From Methanomassiliicoccales archaeon UBA147 (lineage in GTDB: Archaea > Thermoplasmatota > Thermoplasmata > SG8-5): a DNA stretch of 31,287 nt. The notes below the pieces were generated by a model that made no database searches, was not told where the DNA came from, and worked only from the letters and a program-made list of their open reading frames with translations. Each line of letters opens with the position of its first letter. The first letter of the stretch is position 1. Below are positions 15,232 to 23,420 of this stretch, one piece after another. The DNA lies in assembly GCA_002496385.1 (NCBI GenBank), contig DAJR01000018.1, forward strand, positions 1-31,287, read 5' to 3'. The position numbers were made by a program, and so were the translations under genes.

Positions 15232-16464
15232 TCCGGCCTTTTCCATGACCAGAATGCCGCCCCTGACTATCATGTTGCCCCTCAGCATGACCCCTGCCGG
15301 GAATATTGCGTCATGGCCCTCGAACGGGGTCCAGCCGCACTTTGAATGAAGGGCTGCGCCTTCTATCTTCACTATCCTGGACAGGTCGTAAAAGGCCAAG
15401 TCGGCGTCATACCCCGGTTCGATGCGGCCCTTCTTCAGGCCGAACAGGTCCGCGGGAAGCTGGCAGCACATGTCCTGCACTGCCTGATGCTTCAGGATGC
15501 CTTTCTCTGCCAGGGCCAGAAGGAGAGGGATGCGGGTCTCGACTCCCGGAACTCCCGAGGGTGCCGTGTCGAAACCGAGGTCCTTCTCTTTCAGGGCGTG
15601 CGGGGCATGGTCGCTCGCGATGATGGCTCTGCCTGTCCTTGCCACTTCGAAGAGCTTCTCGGCAATCTGCTTCTTCCTGAGGGGGGGGTTGACCTTTCCC
15701 AGCGCCCCGAGGGGCATGCCCTCGTCCAGAAGGATGTGGTGAGGGGTCATTTCGAAGCTGGCTTTCCTGCGCTGTGCCATGTCCACGCTCTCGCGCGAGG
15801 TGAGGTGGGCGAGGTTGATCCTTGCCGCCGTATTGATAGCCAGTATCCTTTTGACTGCCTCGGTCTCCGCCTTGATGTTCCTAATCAGGTTGTGCCTGTG
15901 GAGGTCTGAGCAGTCTTCGGCAGAGAATTGGCCCGGATCTTCGGCGTGAACTGTGACGACACGGCCGGCAAGGTGCCGTGAAGCGAGAAGGGACTCAGGG
16001 GAGGTCGCTGTGCCTGACGCGGACGTCGTCTCCGACATGAACAGTTTGAAGCCTATCGCCATGCTGGCCATTTTTTCGATCTCGTCGATGTCGGAAAGCT
16101 GCGCGAAAAGCCCGAAGTCCACGTTGGAATTGTCGGAAGCCATGTCCAGCTTCTCCTCCAGGGCGCGGGCATTGTCGGCGGGCGGTATCGTGTTGGGCAT
16201 GTCCATGATGGCGGTCGTGCCGCCGAAAGCCGCCGAGCGGGTGCCCGAGAAGAAATTCTCTTTGTGGGTGAGACCCGGCTCCCTCATGTGCGTGTGGATG
16301 TCAACGCCCCCGGGAAGCGCCAGGTAATCCCCGAAATGGTATTCCCGCTCGCCCTTCAGGCTTTCGTCGACTGCCGATATCTTGCCCCGGTCTATGCCTA
16401 TCGCCGCATTCATGAATTGGCCGGATCTCAGTATTCTGGCCCTGATGACCAGCTCATGTGCCAT
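15217..16464 (-). CDS. pyrC: Dihydroorotase
   Basis: This enzyme cyclises N-carbamoyl-aspartate to dihydroorotate, step three of pyrimidine synthesis. The 415-aa protein has the class I dihydroorotase metal motifs: DIHTHMREPG with the two binding histidines, GFKLFMSET for the carboxylated lysine, VTVHAED, INLAHLTS and IIASDHAPH with the metal-binding Asp. GGTTAIMDMPNT is also diagnostic. I chose ATG 16464 (MAHELVIRARIL) because the residues before it do not match the family and run through the neighbour; GGAAGG precedes it. The start overlaps the AMMECR1 gene by 11 bases. Other pyrimidine genes are not in the window. Confidence 0.93.
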   Translation of the reverse strand: MAHELVIRARILRSGQFMNAAIGIDRGKISAVDESLKGEREYHFGDYLALPGGVDIHTHMREPGLTHKENFFSGTRSAAFGGTTAIMDMPNTIPPADNARALEEKLDMASDNSNVDFGLFAQLSDIDEIEKMASMAIGFKLFMSETTSASGTATSPESLLASRHLAGRVVTVHAEDPGQFSAEDCSDLHRHNLIRNIKAETEAVKRILAINTAARINLAHLTSRESVDMAQRRKASFEMTPHHILLDEGMPLGALGKVNPPLRKKQIAEKLFEVARTGRAIIASDHAPHALKEKDLGFDTAPSGVPGVETRIPLLLALAEKGILKHQAVQDMCCQLPADLFGLKKGRIEPGYDADLAFYDLSRIVKIEGAALHSKCGWTPFEGHDAIFPAGVMLRGNMIVRGGILVMEKAGLLLK

Positions 16465-17056
16465 CAAGCACCTTCCGGGCCACCTTTCCTCGGGGCTTCT
16501 CCTCGCAGAACACCTCTCCGGTGAAAGTGAGCAACTTGGTCTTCGTGTCGAGCCAGGCATCGGCAAACAACCCGGCCTTCATGCAGGTGTGGGCGAGGAA
16601 CGTTTCGACGTCCCAGCCCTGCTCCACCGGAACCTGGGGGAGAAGGAGGCCCCTGAACTGGCCTCTCTCTATTATCAGGCCGTGAACCCCTATCTTGACC
16701 AGGTGCAGGTACTCCTTCGGGTTTTTGGCCATCAGCGGTTCGGGTGGCGTGAGCAGGCTTACCTCGACCGTGATTGAGTCAAGCTCGCTTTCCCTGAGAG
16801 GCCTGAACCTGGGATCCCTGGTAGCCTCTTGGGCGGCCATTATCACAGTTTTCTTCAGAGGGAAGTACGGCCCCGGGTAGCCGATGCAGCCGCGCAGGGC
16901 GTGATCGGGATAGGTGCTCAGGGTCACGAATGCGCCGGATTCCCTTAAAAATCTCTCCGGGACCGGAATGTCCTGCATGGGGGCGCCCGCCACCGCATGG
17001 TCGATTGCGGCTCTGGCCAGCTTTACCGCGAGCTTGCCGTCCCCGTCCTCGTACAT
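16454..17056 (-). CDS. AMMECR1-domain protein
   Basis: This 200-aa protein consists of a full AMMECR1 domain. The signature LRGCIGYPGPYFPLKKTV (residues 54-71) is present with a nearby conserved AAQEATRDPRFRPL, and so is GVHGLIIERGQFRGLLLPQV. The domain's biochemical function is not established; archaeal members are often linked to MEMO-type or radical enzymes, and a redox or nucleotide role has been guessed. It is the first gene of a two-gene unit with dihydroorotase. A TATA-like GTTTTAA on the minus strand (17080-17074) lies about 22 nt before the ATG, suggesting a leaderless or very short 5' end. Confidence 0.9.
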   Translation of the reverse strand: MYEDGDGKLAVKLARAAIDHAVAGAPMQDIPVPERFLRESGAFVTLSTYPDHALRGCIGYPGPYFPLKKTVIMAAQEATRDPRFRPLRESELDSITVEVSLLTPPEPLMAKNPKEYLHLVKIGVHGLIIERGQFRGLLLPQVPVEQGWDVETFLAHTCMKAGLFADAWLDTKTKLLTFTGEVFCEEKPRGKVARKVLDGT

Positions 17057-17110
17057 GAACCTGCATCGCCATTGTGCTTAAAACGATTATGCTTTTCTCC
17101 CCGATTCGCG

Positions 17111-17391
17111 TAAGTGTTCAGTGGAATGGTGTTCAAATAACGATTTTATTTGTCTGGGTCTAGGGTCTGGGGTCTAGGGTTGCTGACATATGTTTTGTGC
17201 TGGCTGTTCGCTACAGCCAGCAGACCCTAGCCCCTTTATTCCGATTTGCAAGCAAAGACCCTTTATCCCATTTTGTAACCAAAGACCCTAGACCCCGTTA
17301 CAAAAAGAAACGATAACCCATCATACCATGAACAACAATCTAAAATCGAAAATTTCAGATGTGGGCACCCTCAGAATCCCGACCTATTACC
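17111..17391. repeat. Dispersed intergenic repeat, copy B (MITE-like)
   Basis: It has the same left edge (TAAGTGTTC), inner inverted repeat end (AATCTAAAATCG at 17337-17348) and right edge (TCAGAATCCCGACCTATTACC-like) as copy A. It adds a G-rich repeat of GGGTCTAGGGTCT type (17156-17179) that is complementary to later CAGACCCTAGCCCC, and a perfect 9-bp hairpin GCTGGCTGT-TCGCT-ACAGCCAGC (17199-17221). No coding capacity is seen. It occupies most of the 17057-17433 gap between divergent genes. Confidence 0.7.
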
Positions 17392-17404
17392 CATTCGCAC
17401 AGGG

Positions 17405-17412
17405 TTTTTATA
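17405..17412 (+). promoter_or_regulatory. TATA-like box of the winged-helix/TerB-like gene
   Basis: TTTTTATA is centred 25 nt before ATG 17434, the spacing of a leaderless archaeal transcript. It lies just outside repeat copy B. Confidence 0.55.
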
Positions 17413-17433
17413 GAATATTTGCAATGGGGCACC

Positions 17434-18201
17434 ATGGTTGCGGAACTGTCGATTCCCACAGAGGACAGGATTCTTCTCTTTCTGCTGAATTTCGGAAACC
17501 TGGACGGGGTCTATGAGGCGGATTCCGGCCTCACCCAGAAGGGGATCGCCCTGAATGTCAGGGTCCAGCGCAAACATATCTCCCGTTACCTGGAGCGCCT
17601 CATCGCCGACGGCCTTGCAGAAGAGGTGGTCAGGCATGTCAAGGGCTCCAGGCAGAAGATGAACTGCTACTCGCTGACCGGCCCCGGTCTGAAGAAGGCC
17701 AGGGACATCGAGAGGGAGATAGGCGAACATGTCGTCAAGGTCCGCATCGACGGGAAAATTAAGAGCATGAGGATCGCCGACATTGACGGAGCCACGTCCG
17801 TTCATCTGAGGCTCTCTGACATAATCTGCGCTGCCCTGGAATCGGACGGCACGCTCGACATGGGAGAGCTCGAGTGCATCGAGGAGCAGAACCGGATGAT
17901 GATGGACGAGAAAAACCAGAAGAACGAGGTGTACAGGCAGGCGCTGGCCGTGGCATGGCGCTCCGGGATACTCACCAGCTCGGAGAAGCATCTGATAGAC
18001 GCGCTCAAGACCCACCTCGGGATCTCCGACCAGGAGCACCGTAACATGGAGGCGGTGATTATCAGGGAGATACAACACCCTATGATCACGCAGGCCGACA
18101 TCTACGACGAGGCGCTGAACCTGCTGGGGGGCAAGCCGACAGCCAGGGAGGAGAAGATACTGGAACTCCTCAAGGCCAAACTGAGCCAGGATGAGCAATA
18201 G
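17434..18201 (+). CDS. Winged-helix protein with TerB-like C-terminal region
   Basis: This 255-aa protein has an N-terminal winged-helix domain (1-95) and a helical C-terminal half. Its LTQKGIALNVRVQRKHISR-type recognition region and CYSLTGPGLKKARDIE end align with the N-terminus of the STAND ATPase (CYFLTPPGLGKAREIN), so the two share a sensor or DNA-binding module. The C-terminal half has an acidic-helix pattern SDGTLDMGELECIEEQ and later SGILTSSEKHLIDALKTHLG, resembling TerB-type (tellurite-resistance) helical bundles. ATG 17434 is chosen because the TATA box fits; an upstream frame start at 17359 falls inside the repeat. A regulatory role is inferred from the domain only. It is monocistronic, followed by a hairpin terminator. 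Confidence 0.75.
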   Translation: MVAELSIPTEDRILLFLLNFGNLDGVYEADSGLTQKGIALNVRVQRKHISRYLERLIADGLAEEVVRHVKGSRQKMNCYSLTGPGLKKARDIEREIGEHVVKVRIDGKIKSMRIADIDGATSVHLRLSDIICAALESDGTLDMGELECIEEQNRMMMDEKNQKNEVYRQALAVAWRSGILTSSEKHLIDALKTHLGISDQEHRNMEAVIIREIQHPMITQADIYDEALNLLGGKPTAREEKILELLKAKLSQDEQ

Positions 18202-18507
18202 CCCCGCAATCAAATCGCTACCCTAATGTCGATTGCGGAATTTCCTCAGACGCTGTGAATCACTAATGTATAGAGAATGTCGATTCATAGCGAATGCTTC
18301 AGATTCTGATATTCAGTTATCGCATTCACTGATTGCTTTCAAAATGTTGCGAGCCAGATGGTGCTGAATTTAGTTGGAAAATGTTCCCGCACCATCGTCG
18401 AATGCGTTGAATATTATTGTATTTATATGCATTCAACAAATGGTGTTTTGTTTTAATTATTCGATTTCACCCAACCTTTATGTCCCGGCTAGCGGTTAAG
18501 GAGCGAC
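18202..18507. other. Intergenic region with three perfect hairpins before radB
   Basis: No gene is seen in these 306 bases. CCGCAATC (18204-18211) pairs with GATTGCGG (18231-18238), a likely terminator for the upstream gene. GATGGTGC (18357-18364) pairs with GCACCATC (18389-18396), and GTTGAAT (18406-18412) with ATTCAAC (18431-18437). AATGTCGATT occurs twice (18225 and 18276). The radB promoter probably uses CTTTATGTC near 18476-18484. The two later hairpins could be operators or structured RNA. Confidence 0.45.
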
Positions 18508-19194
18508 ATGAAAGTTCCCATCGGCGTTGACTGCATCGACAAACTGCTGGGCGGCGGCTTCGAGGCCGGCGCCATCACCCAGATATTCGGGGAGGCGGGC
18601 AGCGGCAAGACCAACATGTGCCTGCAGCTGGCCAGGAGCGTCATTCAGTCCGGCAAGAAGGTGATTTACATCGACTCGGAGGGACTCTCCAGGGACAGAA
18701 TCCAGCAGATCTTCGGGGACAGGTACGACGAGATGGTGAAGTCGCTGCTCATCTTCGAGCCTTTCGATTTCGAGGAGCAGGAGGCCATCATCGATAAAGC
18801 GGTGGGGCTGGCAATGAAGAACGACGACATCGGCCTGATGGTGCTCGACTCGGCAACAGGCCATTACCGGGTGGAGCTGGCCAAGGACCAGGAGCGGACA
18901 GAGAGGCGCTCATTCATCGCCCAGATAACCGCCCTCCTGAAGCTGTGCAGGCGAAGGGTCATACCCGTCATCCTGACCAGCCAGGTCTATACCGACATCG
19001 AGCGCAATGAATACAAGGCCCTGGGAGGCCATGTGCTCAGGCACAACTGCAAGGTCATCATCCGTTTGGACAGGGACCAGGACGTGCCGGGAAGGAGAAG
19101 CGCCGTGATAATGAAGCACCGCGCGATCGCTGAGGGCGGAAAGGCAGAGTTCTGGCTGACTGGCGATGGCATAGAGTGCTTCAGGCCGGTTTGA
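18508..19194 (+). CDS. radB: DNA repair and recombination protein RadB
   Basis: RadB is the short archaeal RecA/RadA paralogue that assists recombination and lacks the N-terminal helix-hairpin-helix domain of RadA. The 228-aa length and direct start on the ATPase core (IGVDCIDKLLGGGFEAGAIT) fit this. Walker A is GEAGSGKTN (about residues 29-37), Walker B is GLMVLDSATG, and the SQVYTD and GGHVLRHNCKVIIRLD stretches are typical. AAGGAG (18498-18503) precedes the ATG by four bases. It is convergent with the prenyl synthase, only two bases apart. A RadB role in repair is known for the family; nothing in the context adds to it. Confidence 0.95.
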   Translation: MKVPIGVDCIDKLLGGGFEAGAITQIFGEAGSGKTNMCLQLARSVIQSGKKVIYIDSEGLSRDRIQQIFGDRYDEMVKSLLIFEPFDFEEQEAIIDKAVGLAMKNDDIGLMVLDSATGHYRVELAKDQERTERRSFIAQITALLKLCRRRVIPVILTSQVYTDIERNEYKALGGHVLRHNCKVIIRLDRDQDVPGRRSAVIMKHRAIAEGGKAEFWLTGDGIECFRPV

Positions 19195-19196
19195 TT

Positions 19197-20273
19197 CTAT
19201 AGTTCCCGATTTACAATGAACCTGACCGCGTCCTTGAGAATGTCTTTGCCTTCCTGCGAGTAGGGGATGTCGTCGATTTTCAGCATCGCTTCCTCGGCGA
19301 ACGCCTTGGCACGGGCACGGACCCATTCCCTGCAGCCATGCTTCTCGTAGAGGGCGATGACCCGGGCAACGTCCTTCCGGGACTTCTCGGCCCTGGGCTG
19401 TGAGAAGAGTTTTCTGATGTATTTCAGGTTCTTTGCATCGCCGGCCTTCTCCAGCTCTTCGACCAGGCGGATGAGCAGCAGGGTGCGCTTGCCCTCCAGG
19501 ATGTCGCCGCCCAGTTCCTTTCCGGTATTGTGGCTGAAGACATTCAGCCAGTCATCGTGGATCTGGAAAGCGCGGCCAAGACTCCTGCCGAGTCTTTCGA
19601 TTGGCGCCAGTGCTGCGCGGTTGTCCGCGAGGAGGGCGCCGAGCTGGAGCGGGCCTATCACGGTGTACCACCCGGTCTTGCGGTCCACCATCTCGAAATA
19701 CTCTTCCTCCGATATGATGCGACCTGTGCGGGTCCATGAAATCTCGAGGTACTGGCCTTCGCAGGTTCTCTGAAGGAAATCAACCATTTTCTCGGCAATC
19801 TCGCAGGCCTTGCTGTTCTGCATCTGCCGGTGATTGGACATGAGAATCTTCCACATTATGAGGTGCAGGTGGTCGCCGGCATTCACTGCCAGGTCCTCGC
19901 CGTGAAGCATGTGCAGGGTCGGCTTCCCCCGCCTTTCCAGGCTCTTGTCCTCGACATCGTCATGGATGAGCAGCCAGTCCTCGGACACTTCCATTGCCGC
20001 GGCAGTGGTCATGGCACGGTTCAGGTCCCCACCGCTTGCGAAGTTGGACAGCAGAAGCAATCCCGGCCTGACGTATTTCCCGCCCCTCTCGGGATAATCT
20101 ATCACCATATTCCAGTGATTGTCCAGGCCGAAAGGCATCGGCTTGATGTCGGCGCTCCTTGGTATGAATTTGAAAATCTCGTCCACGATGTTCTGCCTGT
20201 GGTCCCTCAGGAACCCCAGGAAGGGGCTTTCGGGCGTTTTGCCGTCCACAGTGCTGTAGGTGGGGAACATCAT
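19197..20273 (-). CDS. Polyprenyl (probably geranylgeranyl) diphosphate synthase
   Basis: This trans-prenyltransferase condenses IPP with allylic diphosphates to make the C20 or C25 chains of archaeal lipids. The first aspartate motif is LLIHDDVEDKS. The second is IHDDWLNVFSHNTGKELGGD, in which the later aspartate is replaced (DDWLN), a variant seen in some archaeal homologues. GGKYVRPGLLLL and EGKRTLLLI are the other conserved regions. Its start overlaps the fni stop, with GGAGG one to four bases before two adjacent ATGs (20273 and 20270). It is the last gene of the IPK-fni-synthase operon. Chain length cannot be read from sequence by eye. Confidence 0.9.
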   Translation of the reverse strand: MMFPTYSTVDGKTPESPFLGFLRDHRQNIVDEIFKFIPRSADIKPMPFGLDNHWNMVIDYPERGGKYVRPGLLLLSNFASGGDLNRAMTTAAAMEVSEDWLLIHDDVEDKSLERRGKPTLHMLHGEDLAVNAGDHLHLIMWKILMSNHRQMQNSKACEIAEKMVDFLQRTCEGQYLEISWTRTGRIISEEEYFEMVDRKTGWYTVIGPLQLGALLADNRAALAPIERLGRSLGRAFQIHDDWLNVFSHNTGKELGGDILEGKRTLLLIRLVEELEKAGDAKNLKYIRKLFSQPRAEKSRKDVARVIALYEKHGCREWVRARAKAFAEEAMLKIDDIPYSQEGKDILKDAVRFIVNREL

Positions 20274-21340
20274 TCCTCCGGCTCTTCCCAGTACAGGGCG
20301 TTCATCCACTCGGACAGATGGCCGGTTACGACATAGGGAACCGCCTGCAGCTCCCCGACATTTCGTGCGCCTGTCAGGAACATCGCCGCCTTGAGCTCGG
20401 CGATTATCACCCTCAGTTCCCTGGCAACGGCCTCCGGGCTGTCCATCGCTGGGGCCAGCATCTTCCTTGAGAAACCGCCCGCCGAGGCGCCCAGCGATAT
20501 CGCCTTGGCCGCATCCAGCCCGGTCTCGAGTCCGCCGGTGGCTATGACAGGAAGCCCCACATCCGCTTCAAGGATGGAGACGGGAGTGGGTATGCCCCAG
20601 TTCCAGAATGTCCGGCCCAACCTTGACAGCGTGTCCTCGTTTCGGCCTACTGCCCGGTGATACTCGACCGCCGAGAAGCTTGTCCCGCCCAGGCCGCCGA
20701 CATCGATGCCCTTGACGCCCTTCAACCTGAGCTCGTGGGCCATTTCTCTCGTGATGCCTGCGCCAGTCTCTTTCGCGAGCACGGGCACCTGTTTTGCGGC
20801 CGCGCCGATGGCTTCCAGGCAGCCCGCTGCGTTCGTGTCACCCTCGGGCTGGACTATCTCCTGCAGGAAGTTCATGTGGATGGCCAGTATGTCCGCGTTT
20901 ATCATCTTCATCGCCTGCTTGCACTCATCGACGCCGAACGCGGCCCGTTTCTTCTGCGCCACGAGCTGGGGGGCGCCGACATTGCCGATGACGAGCGGGA
21001 CCTTGAAATTCTTAACAACTTCGTAGCTGCCGGCCAGTTCGGGATTCTCGAGCGCGGGCCTCTGGCTTCCGACGCCTATCCCCACGCCGACCTCGGCAGC
21101 GGCCTGCGCCAGGTTCAGGTTGATCTTCTCTGCGCCCTCGAAACCGCCGGTGATGGCTGAGATGATGATCGGTGCGGCCAGCTTCTTTCCGAACAGTTCC
21201 ACGGAGGTGTCTATTGCACCCATGTCGAGGCCGGGCAGCGCCTTGTGGAGCATCTGCACGTCATCCCAGTACTTTCTGGTGGCGTTCACGTCCTTGTTCA
21301 GGCATATTTCGATGTGGTCTGCCTTTCTCGCGAATTTCAT
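20270..21340 (-). CDS. fni: Isopentenyl-diphosphate delta-isomerase, type 2 (FMN)
   Basis: This FMN-dependent enzyme interconverts IPP and DMAPP, the starter for prenyl synthesis. The 356-aa protein has the type 2 hallmarks: RKADHIEICL at the N-terminus, PIIISAITGG, GVGIGVGSQR, HMNFLQEIVQPEGD, VLAKETGAGI, IDVGGLGGTSFSAVE and ATGGLETGLDAAKAISLGA for flavin phosphate binding. Its ATG directly follows the stop of IPK (TGAATG), and AGGTGA lies before it. Archaea lack the conventional type 1 enzyme in many lineages and use this one. The downstream synthase takes its product. Confidence 0.95.
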   Translation of the reverse strand: MKFARKADHIEICLNKDVNATRKYWDDVQMLHKALPGLDMGAIDTSVELFGKKLAAPIIISAITGGFEGAEKINLNLAQAAAEVGVGIGVGSQRPALENPELAGSYEVVKNFKVPLVIGNVGAPQLVAQKKRAAFGVDECKQAMKMINADILAIHMNFLQEIVQPEGDTNAAGCLEAIGAAAKQVPVLAKETGAGITREMAHELRLKGVKGIDVGGLGGTSFSAVEYHRAVGRNEDTLSRLGRTFWNWGIPTPVSILEADVGLPVIATGGLETGLDAAKAISLGASAGGFSRKMLAPAMDSPEAVARELRVIIAELKAAMFLTGARNVGELQAVPYVVTGHLSEWMNALYWEEPEE

Positions 21341-22105
21341 TCAATCACCTTTCACTATAGTTCCCACCACGGGTTTGCCCCGGAGGGCGTCCGCCAGCCT
21401 TCCCGGCACAAGACCGTTGACTATCTGGACCTTGCATCCGGGCTTGGCCATCTCGAACATAAGGTCAAGTTTCCGCCTCATGCTTCCGGTGACGTCGGTG
21501 TCCCGGCTGTTGAATGCCACGCTGTCATCCCGCCCAATCTCCTGAACGGGGCCTTCGCCCGGACCCGGCGGGTATCTGGCAAATATTCCGTCCACCGAGG
21601 TGACGAAGATGCACCTCTCCGCCTTCAGGTCCCCGGACAGCTTGAGCATGATGTCGTCGCCAGAGCATATCGAAACGCCCCTGGAACGGTCAACGACCAC
21701 GTCGCCGAAGGAAATCGGGGTGATGCCGATATCGAGGTAATGGGAAAAAACCTCCGACGGGAAGTTTGCTAGCTTCCCATTGTCGAATGTGGCTATCGCG
21801 CCGGCAGGTATGGACGCGACCGGCACCCCGGCCTTGCTGAGAGCGCCCTCGATGAGGCGATTAAGCGCGCGCATGTCGTTCTGGACCTGGCACACGCCTT
21901 CGCGCTGTGAATCCTCCTTCAGGCCCTTGTGCAGCTCGAATTCCTTGGCCTTGAAATGCCCGAAGGAGCCGCCCCCGTGGATCACGACCTTCTTCCCGGG
22001 GAAGCCCGCGAGCTCCATTGCCAGGCGCTCGATGGCTTCGGGGCGCGGTGTCAGGGGTTTCGTTTTGTCCGTCACGGCGCTGCCCCCGAGTTTTATCAGT
22101 ATCAT
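21341..22105 (-). CDS. Isopentenyl phosphate kinase
   Basis: IPK phosphorylates isopentenyl phosphate to IPP, the last step of the archaeal alternative mevalonate route. The 254-aa protein is an amino-acid-kinase fold member: MILIKLGGSAVTDK at the start, then IHGGGSFGHFKAKEF with the His that marks the IPK family, GDVVVD, CSGDDIMLKLS and DVTGSMRRKLD for nucleotide binding. I chose ATG 22105 (MILIKLGG) because the family starts there and a TATA-like CATTATATATGG lies about 25 nt upstream; an ORF extension to 22186 has no support. It is the first gene of an operon with fni and the prenyl synthase. Confidence 0.93.
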   Translation of the reverse strand: MILIKLGGSAVTDKTKPLTPRPEAIERLAMELAGFPGKKVVIHGGGSFGHFKAKEFELHKGLKEDSQREGVCQVQNDMRALNRLIEGALSKAGVPVASIPAGAIATFDNGKLANFPSEVFSHYLDIGITPISFGDVVVDRSRGVSICSGDDIMLKLSGDLKAERCIFVTSVDGIFARYPPGPGEGPVQEIGRDDSVAFNSRDTDVTGSMRRKLDLMFEMAKPGCKVQIVNGLVPGRLADALRGKPVVGTIVKGD

Positions 22106-22123
22106 TGAGTGTGAATCGACTCC

Positions 22124-22135
22124 GCCATATATAAT
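22124..22135 (-). promoter_or_regulatory. TATA-like box of the isoprenoid operon
   Basis: Read on minus, CATTATATATGG is centred about 25 nt before IPK ATG 22105, which indicates a leaderless operon transcript. Confidence 0.6.
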
Positions 22136-22256
22136 GTTAATTGGCATCCGCGCGGACGACATCGGCAAAGGACGTTCCCGGGCCAAAAGGTTTAATGAAT
22201 GAGGGCATTATGCGACAAGGGAACTAGGTGTGCGATTGAATATAATAGGGTAGAGG

Positions 22257-23339
22257 GTGGAAGATATCGCCGAGCAAGATGTGAAAGGGGTATTGGACAG
22301 GGCGCTGGCTGATGGAACCATCACGCAGGAACAGTACCAGAAAATGGTTTCCGAGCCGGTGCCGGAGAACCGCGAGAAGGGAAGGGACAGAATGCAGACC
22401 ATCCTCATCACCGCCGCCGTCACGATAATGGTGGCAGTCGTGGGCTTCACCATTGTGATGGCCTGGAGCGACATGAAATACTACAGCAAGGTCGCCCTGC
22501 TGGGAATACTGGCAACCGGAATGTTCATCGGTGCCGTTTTCGCGAAGAGAATCGAGTATGACAAATTGCATTTCGGCCTGCTGTCCGGCGCTTCAAACCT
22601 GTTCGTGCTTGCGTACGGATACTGGTTCTACTACGAAGTGCGCATTCATCAATCAAATTACCCTTACACGGGCTGGGAGGACATAGTCCCTGCGGGCAGG
22701 AGCCTGGCCATCGGGATACCGTTACTGGTTGTACCGATAATCATCATGTGCTACCTGATATACAGGAATTCCCGCCTCGGATCGCAAGGCGCGCTCTTAT
22801 CCCTCTTGATAGGGTGCGAGTTTTTCTTGGCCAGGGCGATGGATGATAGCTCATACTCTGACGGGGGATTCCTGGCCATCGGCCTCATCGGCCTGGCTAT
22901 CCTCATCTCTGCAATAGCCATCAACATCGGGTGGAGGCTCGGCCGCTGGACAGCCTCTAAGAAATTTTACATCGCGCGGCTGCGCACGTTCAACTCACTG
23001 ATATCTTCCGGCTTCGTCCTGGGCTGCTTCTACATCCTGCTAGCCCCGGCGGTGTTTGGGGAAGTGTTTCACGGGCTCATCAACGGGGCAATGTGGATGA
23101 TCTTTCCCGCATTCGTCGCGATACTGTACGGTGTTGAGACCAGAAAAGAGGGGCTGGTCATGTCCGCCTGCGGCATCATTATCTTTGCAATCTGGATTGC
23201 CGGGCTGAGCCTCAGCGAGAGCGGAATGTGCGTCCTCCCGCTGGCCATCATGACCGCACTCATGCTGATTGGAATCTCCTTCCTGCTGAGAAGGATTCCC
23301 AGACATGGGGATGAAGAGAAGATTCTCAATAACCCTTAA
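22257..23339 (+). CDS. Polytopic membrane protein, DUF2157-like N-terminus
   Basis: This 360-aa protein has about ten hydrophobic segments, the first at about residues 45-71 (MQTILITAAVTIMVAVVGF...) and the last at about 328-345. The cytosolic N-terminus has the pattern ALADGTITQEQYQKMV, like the short leader of DUF2157/SHOCT-type membrane proteins. No transport motif or catalytic residue is recognised. The start is uncertain: GTG 22257 is the longest, but TATA-like GAATATAATA at 22237-22246 lies too close to it, and GTG 22281 would fit it better. It is followed by the L10e promoter, whose A+T box overlaps its stop codon. Confidence 0.7.
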   Translation: MEDIAEQDVKGVLDRALADGTITQEQYQKMVSEPVPENREKGRDRMQTILITAAVTIMVAVVGFTIVMAWSDMKYYSKVALLGILATGMFIGAVFAKRIEYDKLHFGLLSGASNLFVLAYGYWFYYEVRIHQSNYPYTGWEDIVPAGRSLAIGIPLLVVPIIIMCYLIYRNSRLGSQGALLSLLIGCEFFLARAMDDSSYSDGGFLAIGLIGLAILISAIAINIGWRLGRWTASKKFYIARLRTFNSLISSGFVLGCFYILLAPAVFGEVFHGLINGAMWMIFPAFVAILYGVETRKEGLVMSACGIIIFAIWIAGLSLSESGMCVLPLAIMTALMLIGISFLLRRIPRHGDEEKILNNP

Positions 23340-23346
23340 ATATAAA
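23336..23346 (+). promoter_or_regulatory. Promoter of ribosomal protein L10e, overlapping the upstream stop codon
   Basis: TTAAATATAAA spans the TAA of the preceding gene. The likely start near 23368 leaves a leader of about 50 nt before the L10e ATG at 23421, longer than for most genes here. Confidence 0.5.
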
Positions 23347-23420
23347 ACCATCTTATGCCGGGCTTACCTCCAATCAGCCAACGGCCTTTTTGAGGGATGA
23401 AAACCTAGGAAGTGAATCAC

